A stretch of DNA of 64,000 nucleotides from Kalaharituber pfeilii (GCA_015179045.1 WHUZ01000024.1:434001-498000), one strand, 5' to 3'; counted from the first letter of the stretch, positions 10,111-21,018 are shown. Notes: a model not told the origin generated them from the sequence alone. Numbers and translations: made by a program.

Positions 10111-10449
10111 TACTGCTCCTACCGCCCGATCACTCTATCACACTTTACATATCCTAGCCTGGCTGTCAACTTGCATATATCTATTGCATCAGTCGCACAC
10201 AAGTAGTAAAGGGTATTGCATAGAAGATGTACGCGGGTACATATTCTATTCCATTTTTAGTTAGCTGCCCTCCATTTTTAGCTAGACTGCCATATACCAT
10301 ACTATATTTGGTGATTACTAAAGGGCGACATTTATGACCCCTCTCCATATAAAATTCCTGATCTTTAGCGCTATGAAACACTATAACAAAAAAATCAAAT
10401 AAATGCATATCGCTTCGTAACTTTATTCTTCATTGGGTGCCTTCCCCTA

Positions 10450-10690
10450 AGGATTTATGTGAAATTCAAACCCCGGCTTTGAAATAAAACTGGGGTCCGT
10501 ATCCCTGTTTTATTGTTTGATAGAGCGTTCGAAACAATTTTTTGAAAGAGGGGGGGTACCCCTCTTTCAAAATACTCACTTGAATAAACAATAAACAATA
10601 AATTACAAAAGCAGTTAGTTAGAGTACACTACTGCTGAAGTAGCATAGTTTATAATAACTATACCATATAGAGGATATTTAAATTCACAT
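10450..10690. repeat. dispersed repeat with two strong hairpins, less mutated copy
   Basis: The block aligns with 58745-58995. It has one hairpin with arms AATAAAACTGGG/CCCTGTTTTATT and a second with arms TTTTGAAAGAGGGG/CCCCTCTTTCAAAA around a 5-base loop. The other copy differs mostly by C-to-T and G-to-A changes. It contains no coding sequence, and its element type is not identified. Confidence 0.7.
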
Positions 10691-11140
10691 TTGCATCATT
10701 TGCACCTAGTCCTGCTTGCATATGTAATATCCAGTAATGCATTCTTATCCTACAGCGGGAAATTTTTACTGAGAGTTCAGCCTCCTACTCTTTCGCTTTT
10801 TAGATACATTGGTACTTGACTGCTGTTTCTTAAGACGTAGTCCTCTCTCTTGGAGCTTGAGAGCTCATGCTGTCTTTTGTAGTGGATTGACAGCTTGTTC
10901 ACTGGCTTATTTAAGGTGCAAATATCTGCATAACAAAATTTTTTCTAGATTTATTATTTTACTCACGTCCAAGTGCTTAGAGAAACTACCCCCTGCTTGC
11001 GGTGGAAATGTACCCTGGTAAAATTTGGTTTGAATTTCACATACAGGGAACTGAATATAAAGAAATGGAATGATCTGGTAACCAAAAGAGATCAAAAGAA
11101 AATGCAGATCGGAATTTGCATAACCACGCATGATGAGTCA
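10691..11140. other. intergenic region, nothing recognised
   Basis: AT-rich DNA with short random frames only. I see no gene, terminal repeat or tandem array here. Confidence 0.5.
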
Positions 11141-11152
11141 ATGCAAACATGT

Positions 11153-11208
11153 TTCGCCATAGCCCTTAAGGCGGCATGCGAGTAATGATATTAAAAAAAA
11201 AAAAAAAA
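11153..11208 (+). mobile_element. ultra-short family-1 retroposon (56 bp)
   Basis: The core TTCGCCATAGCCCTTAAGGC, then GGCATGCGAGTAATGATATT, is followed by poly(A). The flanks ATGCAAACATGT (11141-11152) and ATGCAAAAGTGT (11209-11220) agree at 10 of 12 positions, indicating a decayed TSD. Confidence 0.7.
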
Positions 11209-11255
11209 ATGCAAAAGTGTACGGGTCAGTCTGTTAGCGCGAGACTACGAAAACG

Positions 11256-11257
<2 letters not shown>

Positions 11258-11293
<36 letters not shown>

Positions 11294-11460
11294 TCATTAC
11301 TCGCGTGCCGCCTGGTAGGCTATGGCGAGGTTTATTTAGGTACATGATGGTTAAATTGGAGGAAGAAGAATAAAAGAGGAAAGAGATGAACAAAAGGAAG
11401 AGGAAAGAAAAAGGTGTCTCTCAGAGTCCCGTCCTTAGTCTCGTCCTGCCCAACGAAATC
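11258..11460 (-). mobile_element. family-1 LINE 3' end, inverse orientation
   Basis: A poly(T) tract of more than 30 bases is followed by the complement of the family-1 tail and then LINE 3' UTR-like DNA. The outer boundary is not marked by a clear TSD, so the end near 11460 is approximate. Confidence 0.65.
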
Positions 11461-12039
11461 GAAGTACAATACATGTTTTTTTCTAATACGACTATCCACC
11501 TAGACGGCCATAAAAGAAAGCCAAAGAGGTAGAAAACTTTTTATGTAAGTAAGTATTGCGAAACCAAAGCAAACCAAACCAAAACAAAAAAATTAAGAAA
11601 AAATTTACTCAGGAAGGGTAAAAAAAAAACAAAATAAATAAAAACAGAAAGAGTAACAATCACCTTGCTAAAAACATACCAAGGTCTACCAAGATTTGGT
11701 AAGCAAAAGTCTCAGGTTCAAGTGCCATTTTCCTTTCCGGAAAAACTACAATTCAGAAAATTTGCACCGTCGTCATGGTTTTGGAGACTTTTTTTTTTTT
11801 TTTTTGTTTCTTTTTCTTACGGCTTTACTTATAGGACTTCTGGTGGTCTCGAGCAGGTGCTAATATTAACAAGAGTTCATTGTTGAAAGACACGGTTATT
11901 GGGAAGAGAAAATGCCCATGCGTACCATTGAATCACTTTTTGCCATTGTTATCGGTTTTGTCTGGCACTTGTGTTCGATATAGATGTACAGTACGTAAAT
12001 GTACAGTAATTAGCATGGATGTACAACTTATTAAAACTG

Positions 12040-12095
12040 CCTGCCTTCCCTGCAATAGGCTGGTGGCCTATATGCGGGGTTACCGAAAAAAAAAT
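12040..12095 (+). mobile_element. third-type poly(A) tail (retroposon relic)
   Basis: GGCCTATATGCGGGGTTACC followed by a short A-run resembles the insert at 17789-17856 and is duplicated at 28495-28540. It lacks the CCATGGCG start of family 2 but shares GCGGGGT(T/C)A. The 5' limit and TSD are not clear. Confidence 0.55.
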
Positions 12096-12299
12096 TATCA
12101 CAACCACCTGTAGAGTCTGTGCACTCTTCTGCCAACTACGCCGTTAGCCCTATGATCGCTCAACCCAAAAAAACAAACAGCAGCAGTGCTCCTCATGGCT
12201 TCAGCCATTCTACCAGCTGCAGCTGTTTTTTCCCACGGCACTTTTCTGCCCTTACTGGTCGTTCTGAAGGCAGACAATGGTGGCACCCGGCAGGATCCA

Positions 12300-13113
12300 G
12301 CGGATATCAGTCTGGCCCCGCCGAGAGCAACAATCTCAAGATCTTACCACCCACAGCTCGAGGTGTCCCATGCCATTTTGCGAGGGCACCCGTAGCACAG
12401 ATATCCCGGGGGCATTTTTCCGGGTTGGGTCAGCGCCGTGCCACAGGAGCCACTTCCCAGACACCAACTGTCTGTCGTTGGCAGCACACACCAGCGTGGT
12501 CAGGTGGTCCGCATCGTATGGGTCCGATGCTTGATTGATGCACAGGTCTTGGCCGCGGGAGAGGGCGTGTTGGTGCAGGAGTTCCATCGCGCCAGTGCTG
12601 TTGGTCTGCGCGGCCCACACGAGGGGCGTCTTACCTGTGCTGTCGCGAACCCGCAGGTCGATGTCAGGGGCCGTCTGGAGGAGCAGCTTGAGGCACCCGA
12701 TGTACATGTGGACAGAAGGATTTGCAGGCCTAATATGCCCGTTGTGCGTAATGCATCCTGCAGAGCATAAGGCCGCGAGCGGGATGTGCCCGAGTGTACA
12801 TGAGCGGTGTGTTGTTGTTTTTGTCTGGGATTGTCGGGTCCACGCCCGAGACTGCTTGCAGCATTTCGAGAGCCCGGTAGTTGCTGTGCGCAGCCGCGGC
12901 GGACAACGCCGTGTTGTCATTGTCGCGCTTTTCGTTCAGGTCGATACGCCCCTGCACACCTTCCAGCAGCGCCTGCACCAGTGCCGGCGGTCCTGCAGCT
13001 GCGGCTCTGCAAATGGCTGTCAAGCTATCCACGCTGGCCGCGTTCAGGTCGATGCCAGGGAGGCCGAGGACATACTTGATAATCCTAACGTATCCATCGA
13101 AACTGTCTGGCTT
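12300..13113 (-). pseudogene. decayed ankyrin-repeat gene copy 2
   Basis: Minus-strand fragments match the C-terminal third of the intact ankyrin protein: LTAICRAAAAGPPALVQALL, ALSAAAAHSNYRALEMLQ, GKTPLVWAAQTNSTGAMELL and QLVSGKWLLWHGADPT. Relative to its duplicate at 28786 onward it has a ~90 bp deletion near 12800, and the frame is broken there. The 5' part is missing because the homology stops abruptly at about 13113. Confidence 0.85.
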
Positions 13114-13425
13114 AGCTAGATCGATAAAATAATTCTTATAGAATCTTTAAAAATACTAAAAAAAATATAAGAATTTAGCTAAGTAGCTAATCTATAAGTT
13201 AGTAATCTTATAGAAATCTCTAACTTAATACTTTAAGATATAAGGTTATAGACTCAACTGTACAAGCATCTCAAAACAGTACATCACTAAATTCAGCTTA
13301 AGTAAGAAGGAAATTAGTAAGAAATGAGAAATCCAGCTCAGGGTAAGTACGCGGCAAATAATAAACTGGTTCCCGTACTTCCATAACAACCAACCTTCTG
13401 TTGTAGTTTCGTGCGTAGAACAAAA
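13114..13425. other. AT-rich stretch without a gene
   Basis: A strongly AT-rich stretch (best seen at 13120-13330) follows the point where the ankyrin duplicate stops. It has no coding pattern. Its composition contrasts sharply with the GC-rich pseudogene beside it. Confidence 0.5.
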
Positions 13426-13438
13426 GGGTCAATGCGTT

Positions 13439-13921
13439 TTTTTTTTTTTTTTTTTTTATATCATTAATCGCTGGCCGCCCTATGGGCTATGGCGCTGTGC
13501 TATGGATTTATAGAGAAAATAGTAACTAGAATCAGTCCCCCCCCTCCCCGGAACGACCATAAACGTAGCTAAAAGAAAAAATAACGTCACTCTCCGAGCA
13601 TCTCCATCAGCCTCATCAGCGGGTCTTCTCCCCCCTCCCCTTCGACCCTCGGTGGTCTCCTCACGTGATCCTCCCCCCCCGGCCACCTCCGCCGCCACAC
13701 TCTGCACTGTCCTAGCAGATGTCTCGTTGTCTCCTCCTCCTCCCCGCACCACCTGCACTCTGGTCCGTCCCCTTCCCCAATTTGCCACCTCCAAGCACGT
13801 AGACCCTTACCCCCCAACAGTCCCGCCAACCTCCCTGTCAGGTGCCCCAACCTCTCTAGTGGTCTATATGACAATTCCAACCGGTTTCTCTCCCCCGCCC
13901 TCTCCCTCCTTCCTCTTTGTC
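13439..13921 (-). mobile_element. 5'-truncated family-1 LINE with ORF2 C-terminus
   Basis: The insertion is flanked by GGGTCAATGCGTT (13426-13438 and 13922-13934). On the minus strand it encodes the end of ORF2, with RNRLELSYRPLERLGHLTG, CRWCGEEEETTRHLLGQCRVW (a C-X2-C...H...C finger) and a stop after LMRLMEMLGE. The 3' UTR and the tail GCCATAGCCCATAGGGCGGC plus poly(A) follow. The finger and the preceding helix match Tad1-like fungal LINEs. This copy links the family-1 tail to its parent LINE. Confidence 0.9.
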
Positions 13922-14344
13922 GGGTCAATGCGTTGTACTACTGCGTGATCACGAACCAGCGTTCCATTGAGCAGCCCGGGCCGGTCACCACTGGCCCGGT
14001 ACCAATGCCCGGCACATCTATACTCGTTAAAGTGCATTAGCCTTCTAAAGTGGCATGATTTTTTTGTACATGTAGTTGGCCTTATCATGCGCCTCAACTA
14101 CCGTGTAGTGTATTTCGATTTGATGCAGTAGCACCTCTGCTGCTGCTGTATCTATCTTGGCATGTATTCAGAAAGGAGGTAGAGCGTGCTCCTATCGCAC
14201 TTCTTTCTGTTTCACCTCTCGCAGTGACTCAGTTCTGTACAATCAGCTGCTGAGTTGGCTCAGGCGGTCCTGAGCTTTGCAATGATGTAAATTCCGACTT
14301 ACAGAGCCCCGTGGTTGTGGAGTTCCGCCCATGTGGTAGTCTCG

Positions 14345-14402
14345 CCCTGCCATGGCGAACAGCTACAAGCGGGGTCACGTGAAATAAAAAAAAAAAAAAA
14401 AA
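14345..14402 (+). mobile_element. ultra-short family-2 retroposon (58 bp)
   Basis: This is the cleanest example of the family: CCCTGCCATGGCGAACAGCT, then ACAAGCGGGGTCACGTGAAAT and poly(A). It is flanked by a perfect 12 bp TSD, GTGGTAGTCTCG, at 14333-14344 and 14403-14414. Confidence 0.95.
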
Positions 14403-14955
14403 GTGGTAGTCTCGGGTATGCGGCTTATATATGCACACGGCAGCTTGTCTGGGCCACCCGGGCTTGGAACACCGGCGGGTTAGTCCGTCGCCTTGCATAC
14501 TTCTAGTATGGGCCGGGGGCCAGCGGGTACGGTCTTGCTAGTATGAGATGAGGATGCTAATTCGGGCAGCTTTGCCTGCCCCCTAGTTGCCCTCCAACCC
14601 TCTTCGTCTTTTCCAGCCACGTCCATTATAAGTTGCAAGTGCGGAGCATGGGGTGTGAGTTGCGATGTTCCGAAAAGCGCAGAAAAGATTGCTTCATCTA
14701 TTTTATTTACTTATTGACAGTGAAAATAAAAGAAACAATCGCAAAATAAACAGGAACCCTGAAGTCAAGGAGTTCAAATAATTAGAGAAATTACCGAAAC
14801 ACCCCTCATTTACGCCACACGGACATATACAACCCGGACCCGATAATACCGGCACAATGTCAATTCCTTCACCTTCTCCACAACGCAAGCTTGCATCACT
14901 CTAAGAGATTCATGTCCAGCCCCAACAATAATGTTTCTAGAGAGCACGCGCGAAT

Positions 14956-15013
14956 TCGCCATAGCCTCACAGGCGGCACGCGAGTAATGATATTAAAAAG
15001 AAAAAAAAAAAAG
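14956..15013 (+). mobile_element. ultra-short family-1 retroposon (58 bp)
   Basis: TCGCCATAGCCTCACAGGCG starts the core, which ends GCGAGTAATGATATT plus an A-rich tail. A perfect 12 bp TSD, GCACGCGCGAAT, lies at 14944-14955 and 15014-15025. Confidence 0.95.
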
Positions 15014-15134
15014 GCACGCGCGAATGCAATAGTAACATAAAGCAAGTCATACACATTTTCCCACTACCAACAGGTTAAATGACGCAGGACACAAAAATAC
15101 ACACAACTCTACCTGGGTAACTTAAGTACCAACG

Positions 15135-17588
15135 TCAAGATAGAAGGCGCCCAGTTTGTTGCCCTTCCTTAATAACTCCTGTAAATCGATACACTACATC
15201 CCCTTGCCTACTCAGGCCTGCCACCTCCCATGGCCTTCCACTTTCTTTCCCTTCTTGAAAGATTTCATCTTTCAAAATACTATTTATCGACTTCACATTG
15301 TCCTTGACTACCAGCGTTCCAAATACAACCCAGCTCGCGAGTAGAACCAGAAATATCTGCAGTCCGGCCACCCCTCCAAGCACAGCCCAGACTCGCCACC
15401 ACTTCACATACAATCGCGCCACCGGTAAGTACGTGCTGGGCTCAATTTCTTTTGTGCTCAGTCCTTGACCCATTCGCTGCACTACGAGGGCCACCGCGCG
15501 AGCGAGGGCGCCTGCAATCATTCCTCCCGCAAGTGGCTTTTCTAATGCATCTTTTTCCCACAAAGGCAGCCACAACTTATCCGAACGTCTGTTCACGGTT
15601 TCTGGAAGCCTGTTGTTCAACACGTCTTGTCTGCTTTCATTACCAACAAGGAACCCAGACAATGTCTGGAGCAACGCCGCACTGGGGGTCACCCCGGGCT
15701 GTTTGTCCCACTGAACAGGGGAGTGATAATTGACCGTAATCTGACATTTATACTTGACACCGTATTCGTTGTACTGTCGGCCAAGAAGTACATCTGCTGC
15801 TGAAAGTACTATGAAATCACATGTCAGTAATGGAAAACAAACTCGTCTAGACATTTGGAGAGCGGCTTAGTACATACCCATGCTCGTGCAAGAAAGCCCG
15901 CAACTCTCTGACCTGCGCGAATGGGAATATATCATCCAGCCTTTTGCTTTCGTCGTACCAGTGGCGAGCAAAGACTCACTTCTCCTCCCTGGCATGGGCA
16001 TGCCATCGTCAGAGGTATCCTCATGAAAATTGTCCGTATCGTCCCAGTTACCAGGATGATGCAATGGTTTGGAGTCAACGCTAGTCAATGTTGTCGTCGT
16101 AGAAAAATCAATATCAGTGGCCACCTCCCCAGAAGGATGGGTGGTGAATACAACTGGCTGAGTGGAAGTGCCGATATCCTCCCTCAAGACGGCTATGTGG
16201 AAAGGATAAAATCTTGAAGAGGCATAATCTTGCAACAATGGTGTACGGTCAGCAACCAATACAATGCGTTAACAAGTGCAAAGGTGAATACCCGTAGGTT
16301 TGTAAGAATCACCCAATCCGGTGATACAAGTAGCCATAGTTTGAATTGCCCGAGACTCTTTGATGTGTTCTTCCTCGCCATCATCTTTCAAATGGTAGGT
16401 ATATGAGACTGTGTTCGTAAGTTCATTGACAGATAATGCAAGGCCAGGTTCATTTAAAATGCTCAAACTATAGTTTGCCAAACCTCCGAGTTGAGTATCA
16501 TTGAGTTCCAGGGTACGCTGCGGTGTTATCCGATCAACAACTCTCCGCAGGAGTGTCAATAATGTTTCTATAGAATGCATTACACTTTAGAAAATGTCCA
16601 TTATATGAGAGATGTATTGACAAAGGCAGTATGTTGCTGTGTTGGAGATGCAATGTACCTCACAATCACTGCTATAAGAAATGGAGTATATTTATTTTGA
16701 AGTTATAGAAAAGCATCATTTGCTTCATGTAACTCGTAGAATAAGGATTAGAAGATGAAATTTTTTTTATGTGAACGGAGCTTTTACAAACAAATATAGA
16801 AGGAAAAAACTCACCACTTGATGCATTCTTTCCCTGAAGCTCAATGTCACCTGTCATCGGCTGAGCATTCTCTGGCCACTCAACCACCCGAAGAGCCTTT
16901 GTTTTCACTTGATAATCAAAGTCAAGAGTGTACGTAAGGCCAAGTAATCCCACGCTTAGACGACTCAGTACGCTCCCAATTAAGAATACGCACACGAAAG
17001 TTGTTATAAGGTTATATGACCTCCGACGCAGATAGGACCACACTAGAAGAATGTAACTGCCGAAGGTACCACGCCAGATGTAACCAACCTGGGTTTTGTC
17101 AGTGGCCGCTTCAACTCGAGCTAGCTTAGTGTGAAAAAGAAGGCTACCCGAAAGAACCTTACCTCTTCTATGGTATTCCATGCTTTCATTAGCAAAACCC
17201 CTCGCACCATATATCCAATTTGATCTAGTAGAAAGCCGATTGCAGTGCTGATCGCAGTAGCAAGCAAGATCACAATGGCAGTAAAAATTCGCCTCTCTGT
17301 CGATTCCAGAAGTCCCTTCCCTTCATATAGCTTTAAGATACATGGGAATAAGATTTCACATAAAAGGCTGAACATAATCAAAGGAAATGTGCGGAAAACA
17401 ATGTATTTGGTCGTTAGCTTAGGGTATGTCGGTATGCTTTTTGACGAAGGTCTAACTTCCGCATTTGAAAATTCTTCCTCCCTATAAGCAATAGTGTCAT
17501 CCGTGGCCTGGATAGATGTGCCTTCGGTTTCAGGCTGCTTTTGGAGTTTCTTATATGCGGAATGCATTGTTTTGGTGACGGACCTCAT
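15135..17588 (-). CDS. multi-exon membrane protein of unknown function
   Basis: Several minus-strand frames join through GT-AG introns into one protein. The first begins MRSVTKTMHSAYKKLQKQPE and contains hydrophobic spans FRTFPLIMFSLLCEILFP and AIVILLATAISTAIGFLL. A middle part has NLITTFVCVFLIGSVLSRL and an extracellular-looking region (MTGDIELQGKNASSGEF). The C-terminal exon has WAVLGGVAGLQIFLVLLASW near the end and stops at 15135. An intron at 15809-15877 (69 bp) is well supported because it joins CTSMG to LSAADVLLGRQYNE. Others lie near 16200-16270, 16600-16800 and 17125-17165, and their exact sites are uncertain. At least four transmembrane segments with a large loop are predicted by eye. 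I do not recognise the family. An overlapping ATG at 17778 is in another frame and was not used. Confidence 0.6.
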
Positions 17589-17788
17589 CGACTGAAGGTG
17601 TAGACTGCGGACGGATGGGTATGTAAAGTTCTGAGTGATACTCCTCTAACGGAAGTAAGGTGCAAGGCTCAGGTAATATTAATAGTCCACTTGAAGGGGC
17701 TTGGGCGGTAGCCCAATTCTGCAGCAGTTGAGGAGAGAAGAACATTCTGATACAGTTCAGCCTTCTGATGCACCGCATGAGTAAAAGC

Positions 17789-17856
17789 CAATTCCTACCA
17801 TAGGCGGGTGGCCTGTATGCGGGGTCATGTTATCAAAAAAAAAAAAAAGAAAAAAG
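17789..17856 (+). mobile_element. short third-type poly(A) retroposon
   Basis: CATAGGCGGGTGGCCTGTAT, then GCGGGGTCATGTTATC and poly(A), lies between GTAAAAGC (17781-17788) and GTAAAAGC (17857-17864). The 8 bp TSD is short but exact. The insertion lies in the 5' flank of the membrane-protein gene. Confidence 0.7.
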
Positions 17857-17889
17857 GTAAAAGCTGAGTGGATCTGCATAACTAGCGTT

Positions 17890-18262
17890 TCTTTTTTTTA
17901 TATATATATATCATTACTCATTACTCGCTTACCGCCCTATGGGCTATGGCGAGGTTTAGGTACATGTGTAGACTAACTATGCTATATAGGAATTAAGGAA
18001 AATAAGAAAATTATTTTTGCTCTGTCTCTTCCATAAGTGCCACCAACCGCTTCAGAGGATCCTTGTCCCCGTTTTTTCTCTGGGGTGAGTATGTCTTTCA
18101 GCCCGCCGGGCCATCTCTGTCTCCACACCCTACATTCCCCCATGAGGTGGTCTAATGTCTCAATCCCTTCCCCGCACCACCTACAGTCCGGGTTCTCCGC
18201 CTTCCCTATCTTGTGTCTCCATGCCCTGAGCCCTTTGTTGCCTATCAGTCCGGCTAGTTTCG
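17890..18262 (-). mobile_element. 5'-truncated family-1 LINE with ORF2 C-terminal finger
   Basis: The minus strand reads an ORF2 end with LRAWRHKIGKAENPDCRWC, then a finger with later H and C residues and a stop, followed by 3' UTR and the complement of the family-1 tail next to a TATATA-interrupted T-tract. It aligns with 13439-13921. The TSD is not clear. Confidence 0.8.
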
Positions 18263-19015
18263 AAAACCGTAGCCAATGATAAATATGTAACCTGGACTAC
18301 GTGGCACAATGTGAATTTGCTTTGAAGGGACCCAAAAGAGCAATACCTGCTTTCGTGAAATAGCTGTTAAGTTTTCACCAACAACCAAAATTACTAGGTC
18401 TTTTTCATTACGACTAAGAAGTATTTAAGCAGGGCGTAACGTGACAGTTCCTGCCTAGGCCAGCGAATCATATAATGGGGGTTCTAATTACTAATTAGAT
18501 TTGACCATCCTACTACTATAGTATTACCAGCACTCCGTATTATTTTTTTTGCCTTTCGGTCACCCGTTCTACTAGAAGACAGCTGTCTGGACTGCAGTTG
18601 TTACAATAATGTTCATGATGTCATCAAGCGGAGGTTTTTTTCCTGGCTCGTAGGGATGATACATATATTACATGCAGGACCTTCGTAACATCGTTATCAT
18701 AGGGAGGCAGATTCACCCTCTAGGCTACCAGCCATTGAGATCGTGACATCCTGAATAGAATTAATGCATGCTTAGCTTGTGAAACCAGCTCAGCGAATAA
18801 AAAGATAGCCCTAGCTGCTGTGTGTCGTAGCAGCAATGTGATGCCGATCACTTATAAAGCTAAACGCATTATGTTTCATACGTCAACCAAAACGCACAGA
18901 TGCCGTTGCTGGCTGGTGCGTTCAGTAAGGCAGCAATGTGGCAAGAACTGATCGGCTCATGTGGCCAGTCTGATCGGCTCAACGATGCTGCAGATACGAG
19001 GCTACTGCAGTAGTA
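18263..19015. other. intergenic region, nothing recognised
   Basis: Moderately AT-rich DNA without a plausible gene. It leads into the inverted repeat of the mariner-like element at 19016. Confidence 0.5.
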
Positions 19016-19071
19016 CTCGTTACCAGCATTTAGTGATGCAGGTGGGGGCGATGTTGGCAGACCGTGCGACA

Positions 19072-20608
19072 CGGGATGTCTCCGGACAGTCCTTTTGGAC
19101 TGTCCTGACTGTCCTGACTGTCCCGAAGGTTGCATAACTGACTGTCCCGTCTTGCATATGGTGCGGCTGAGCTCACTGCCTTGGTGTGGCAGACTGTCTT
19201 GGTGCGGCAGATATTTTCGGTGCAGGGTAATCAGTGCGCCTAACTCTCCGAACTGGGAAATTTTTCTTTGATAATTTGCACTGTAGCTACTGGTTTTGAG
19301 ATTTTCATTTTTGCAAGACTCCAACACAATTACAAAGGCTTCACGCACTTTACATCCCAGATATTTTCCAGCCGATACATATATTCATATAGTACTCGCG
19401 AGTCCTTATTTAATTTTTCTGCCCTATACTTGCTTTGCGCTCACTAAAATGTCACTCTCCACTGCAACCAGTACCTTGAGTGCGAAACAGACCAGGACTC
19501 CACACCCGAGCCTTCCAAAGGCGCTTGTTTCGGTAGTAATAAAGGTTGTAGAAGAGATGCCTGAATTACATTGTGAAGACCCTATGGATGGCGAGCAATA
19601 TGCATGGCCAAATATGGCTTTAGATAGACTCCAGAACTATGCATTTACCAAAGGCTTCGCTGTGGTGACTTTGAGTGGGTCTGAAAAGAAAGGTCGTATA
19701 CGCTATGGATGTGTACATCATGGCAAGCCCGAGATACTAGAAAACTAGATGCAGAGAATTCTGAAGGTATGTCAATATATTTTAATTAAGACTTATGTAC
19801 TAATATATATATAGTACAGCGCACACACCAGACCAACACACAAGCCAAAGAATGTCTATGGGCAATATCTACCAATTTGTGAGTAGATATAGATAGTGGA
19901 ACAGATACTTGGGTGCTTGCGATATCAGATAAAATCCATACTCATCCTTTGGCACCAAATCCATTAATATATATCCAGCATAAACGTCGCAATACTGATT
20001 ATCAGCAAGCAGTAGAAGATGCTATACAGTATAGGTGAGCAGGATTAAGTTACAATATGTCCTTACACCTTCGTACTGAAGAAGGAATGCAGTTGAATGC
20101 TAAAGCATACTATAACAGCCGTCATAGCAGTAAAATTCCTATTACTGTTGAGGAAAGAATCAATCGGATATTAAGAGAACTAACAACAGCTGGTTGTCAT
20201 ATCACTGATCATTTCACAGTAGCAACAGTACCTCATCACTTTGCACCAGTCGTATCTTCCAGCATATTGCCCCAACGTAAAAATAAAGAAAAAGCAGCTG
20301 GTCGTACCTTGACAGGAGCTGAAATGGCAGAAAGGCAGCGAAAGTGGGCTCGGACAGAGAGTGTGGAGCGTAATAAGACTCAAGATTGTATCACTGTATC
20401 TTCTACTGCATCAGTATGATGTATCATTCTGTATTTCGTACAATCATGTATTTGGGTACTCGCTTTTTTAATGAATTCTCGCTAGTGGCCAAGTTTGAGA
20501 CAGGCAGCTCAGCCGCACCATTATGCAAGATGGGACAGTCAGTTATGCAACCTTCGGGACAGTCAGGGCAGTCAGGACAGTCCAAAAGGACTGCCCGGAG
20601 ACATCCCG
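19072..20608 (+). mobile_element. Mutator-like element (MULE), non-autonomous
   Basis: Long inverted repeats of about 100 bp start CGGGATGTCTCCGGACAGTC. A 10 bp TSD, CCGTGCGACA, lies at 19062-19071 and 20609-20618. TSDs of 9-11 bp and long terminal repeats are typical of MULEs. Between the repeats lies a FAR1-like DNA-binding frame but no visible DDE catalytic core, so the copy is probably non-autonomous. Confidence 0.85.
19449..20419 (+). CDS. FAR1-like DNA-binding protein fragment inside the MULE
   Basis: The first frame (19449-19748, MSLSTATSTLSAKQTRTPHP) contains KGFAVVTLSGSEKKGRIRYG, followed by C and H, resembling the zinc-binding FAR1 domain found at the N-terminus of MULE transposases. 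A stop occurs at 19746. Further frames continue with DTWVLAISDKIHTHPLAPNP and, from 20057, MSLHLRTEEGMQLNAKAYYN to a basic C-terminus. FAR1 domains continue in just this way (HTHPLAPNP is typical), so an intron near 19755-19840 or decay is likely. An in-frame stop near 19880 favours decay. The catalytic domain is absent. Confidence 0.6.
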
Positions 20609-20639
20609 CCGTGCGACAAGTCTGTGTTCAGGTGTGGTG

Positions 20640-21018
20640 AGATGCAATATCGAGTCGTAGAACTGTACAATTCCAATTAAATCCTTTCTACCAATTAGAA
20701 AGTGCATATGCGAATTGCTGGCTGTATGTCAATGGAGGATGGTGCTTCTGCTCATACAGCGAAGCAGACACAATGGTTTCGGAATTGGTACAATATGCAG
20801 TCTTTGACATGGGCACCTTCATCTCCAGATCTCAATCCTATTGAGGCTATCTGAGGAATAATGAAGAAGAGACTGAACAAGCGATCTCCTAGACCTCGTG
20901 GAGAACAACTTGTTTCTAGAATACTGGAACAGTGGGATGTTATTACTGGTGAAGAGATATAGATTCTATGCCTCACCGAGTGCAAGCTGTAATCATAGCA
21001 AATGGTGGACATACACAA
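20640..21018 (+). pseudogene. decayed Tc1/mariner transposase C-terminus
   Basis: From about 20730 the frame reads DGASAHTAKQTQWF and then SPDLNPIEAI, the segment carrying the last acidic residue of the Tc1/mariner DDE catalytic triad. Next comes a stop where tryptophan is expected, then GIMKKRLNKRSPRPRGEQLV and, after a frame change, PHRVQAVIIANGGHTQ with a stop. The N-terminal two thirds are missing. It cannot make an active transposase. Confidence 0.85.

Larger units (their letters stand above)
8891..10449. other. intergenic region without a supported gene
   Basis: No protein-like frame stands out in this 1.5 kb. It contains an inverted repeat pair (9113-9520) and a CTG/CTA microsatellite near 10027-10110. 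The longest frame, near 9767-10264, owes its length to the microsatellite. Confidence 0.5.
11558..13113. repeat. segmental duplication, copy 1 (ankyrin 3' region and flank)
   Basis: From ATTGCGAAACC onward this segment matches 28074-29640 in the same orientation. It includes the non-coding block with CATACCAAGG(T/C)CTACCAAG, a shared third-type poly(A) tail (GGCCTATATGCGGGGTTACC near 12062), and the C-terminal half of an ankyrin gene. Because both copies carry the same tail insertion, the insertion predates the duplication. Confidence 0.85.
13935..15134. other. intergenic region with two ultra-short retroposons
   Basis: Apart from the two TSD-flanked insertions at 14345-14402 and 14956-15013, no gene or repeat is recognisable in this 1.2 kb. 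Confidence 0.5.

Noticed and set aside
9767..10264. 165-codon frame with AATAATAHTA-type repeats
   Set aside because: Its length comes from the CTG/CTA microsatellite; no domain is recognisable.
11700..11725. tRNA-like B box (GGTTCAAGTGCC) in the duplicated flank, also at 28180
   Set aside because: The surrounding bases do not form a T arm or a cloverleaf, and no A box is placed correctly.
17551..17778. Alternative start of the membrane-protein gene at 17778
   Set aside because: The frame overlaps the better one starting at 17588, shows no hydrophobic or conserved pattern and lies next to a retroposon.
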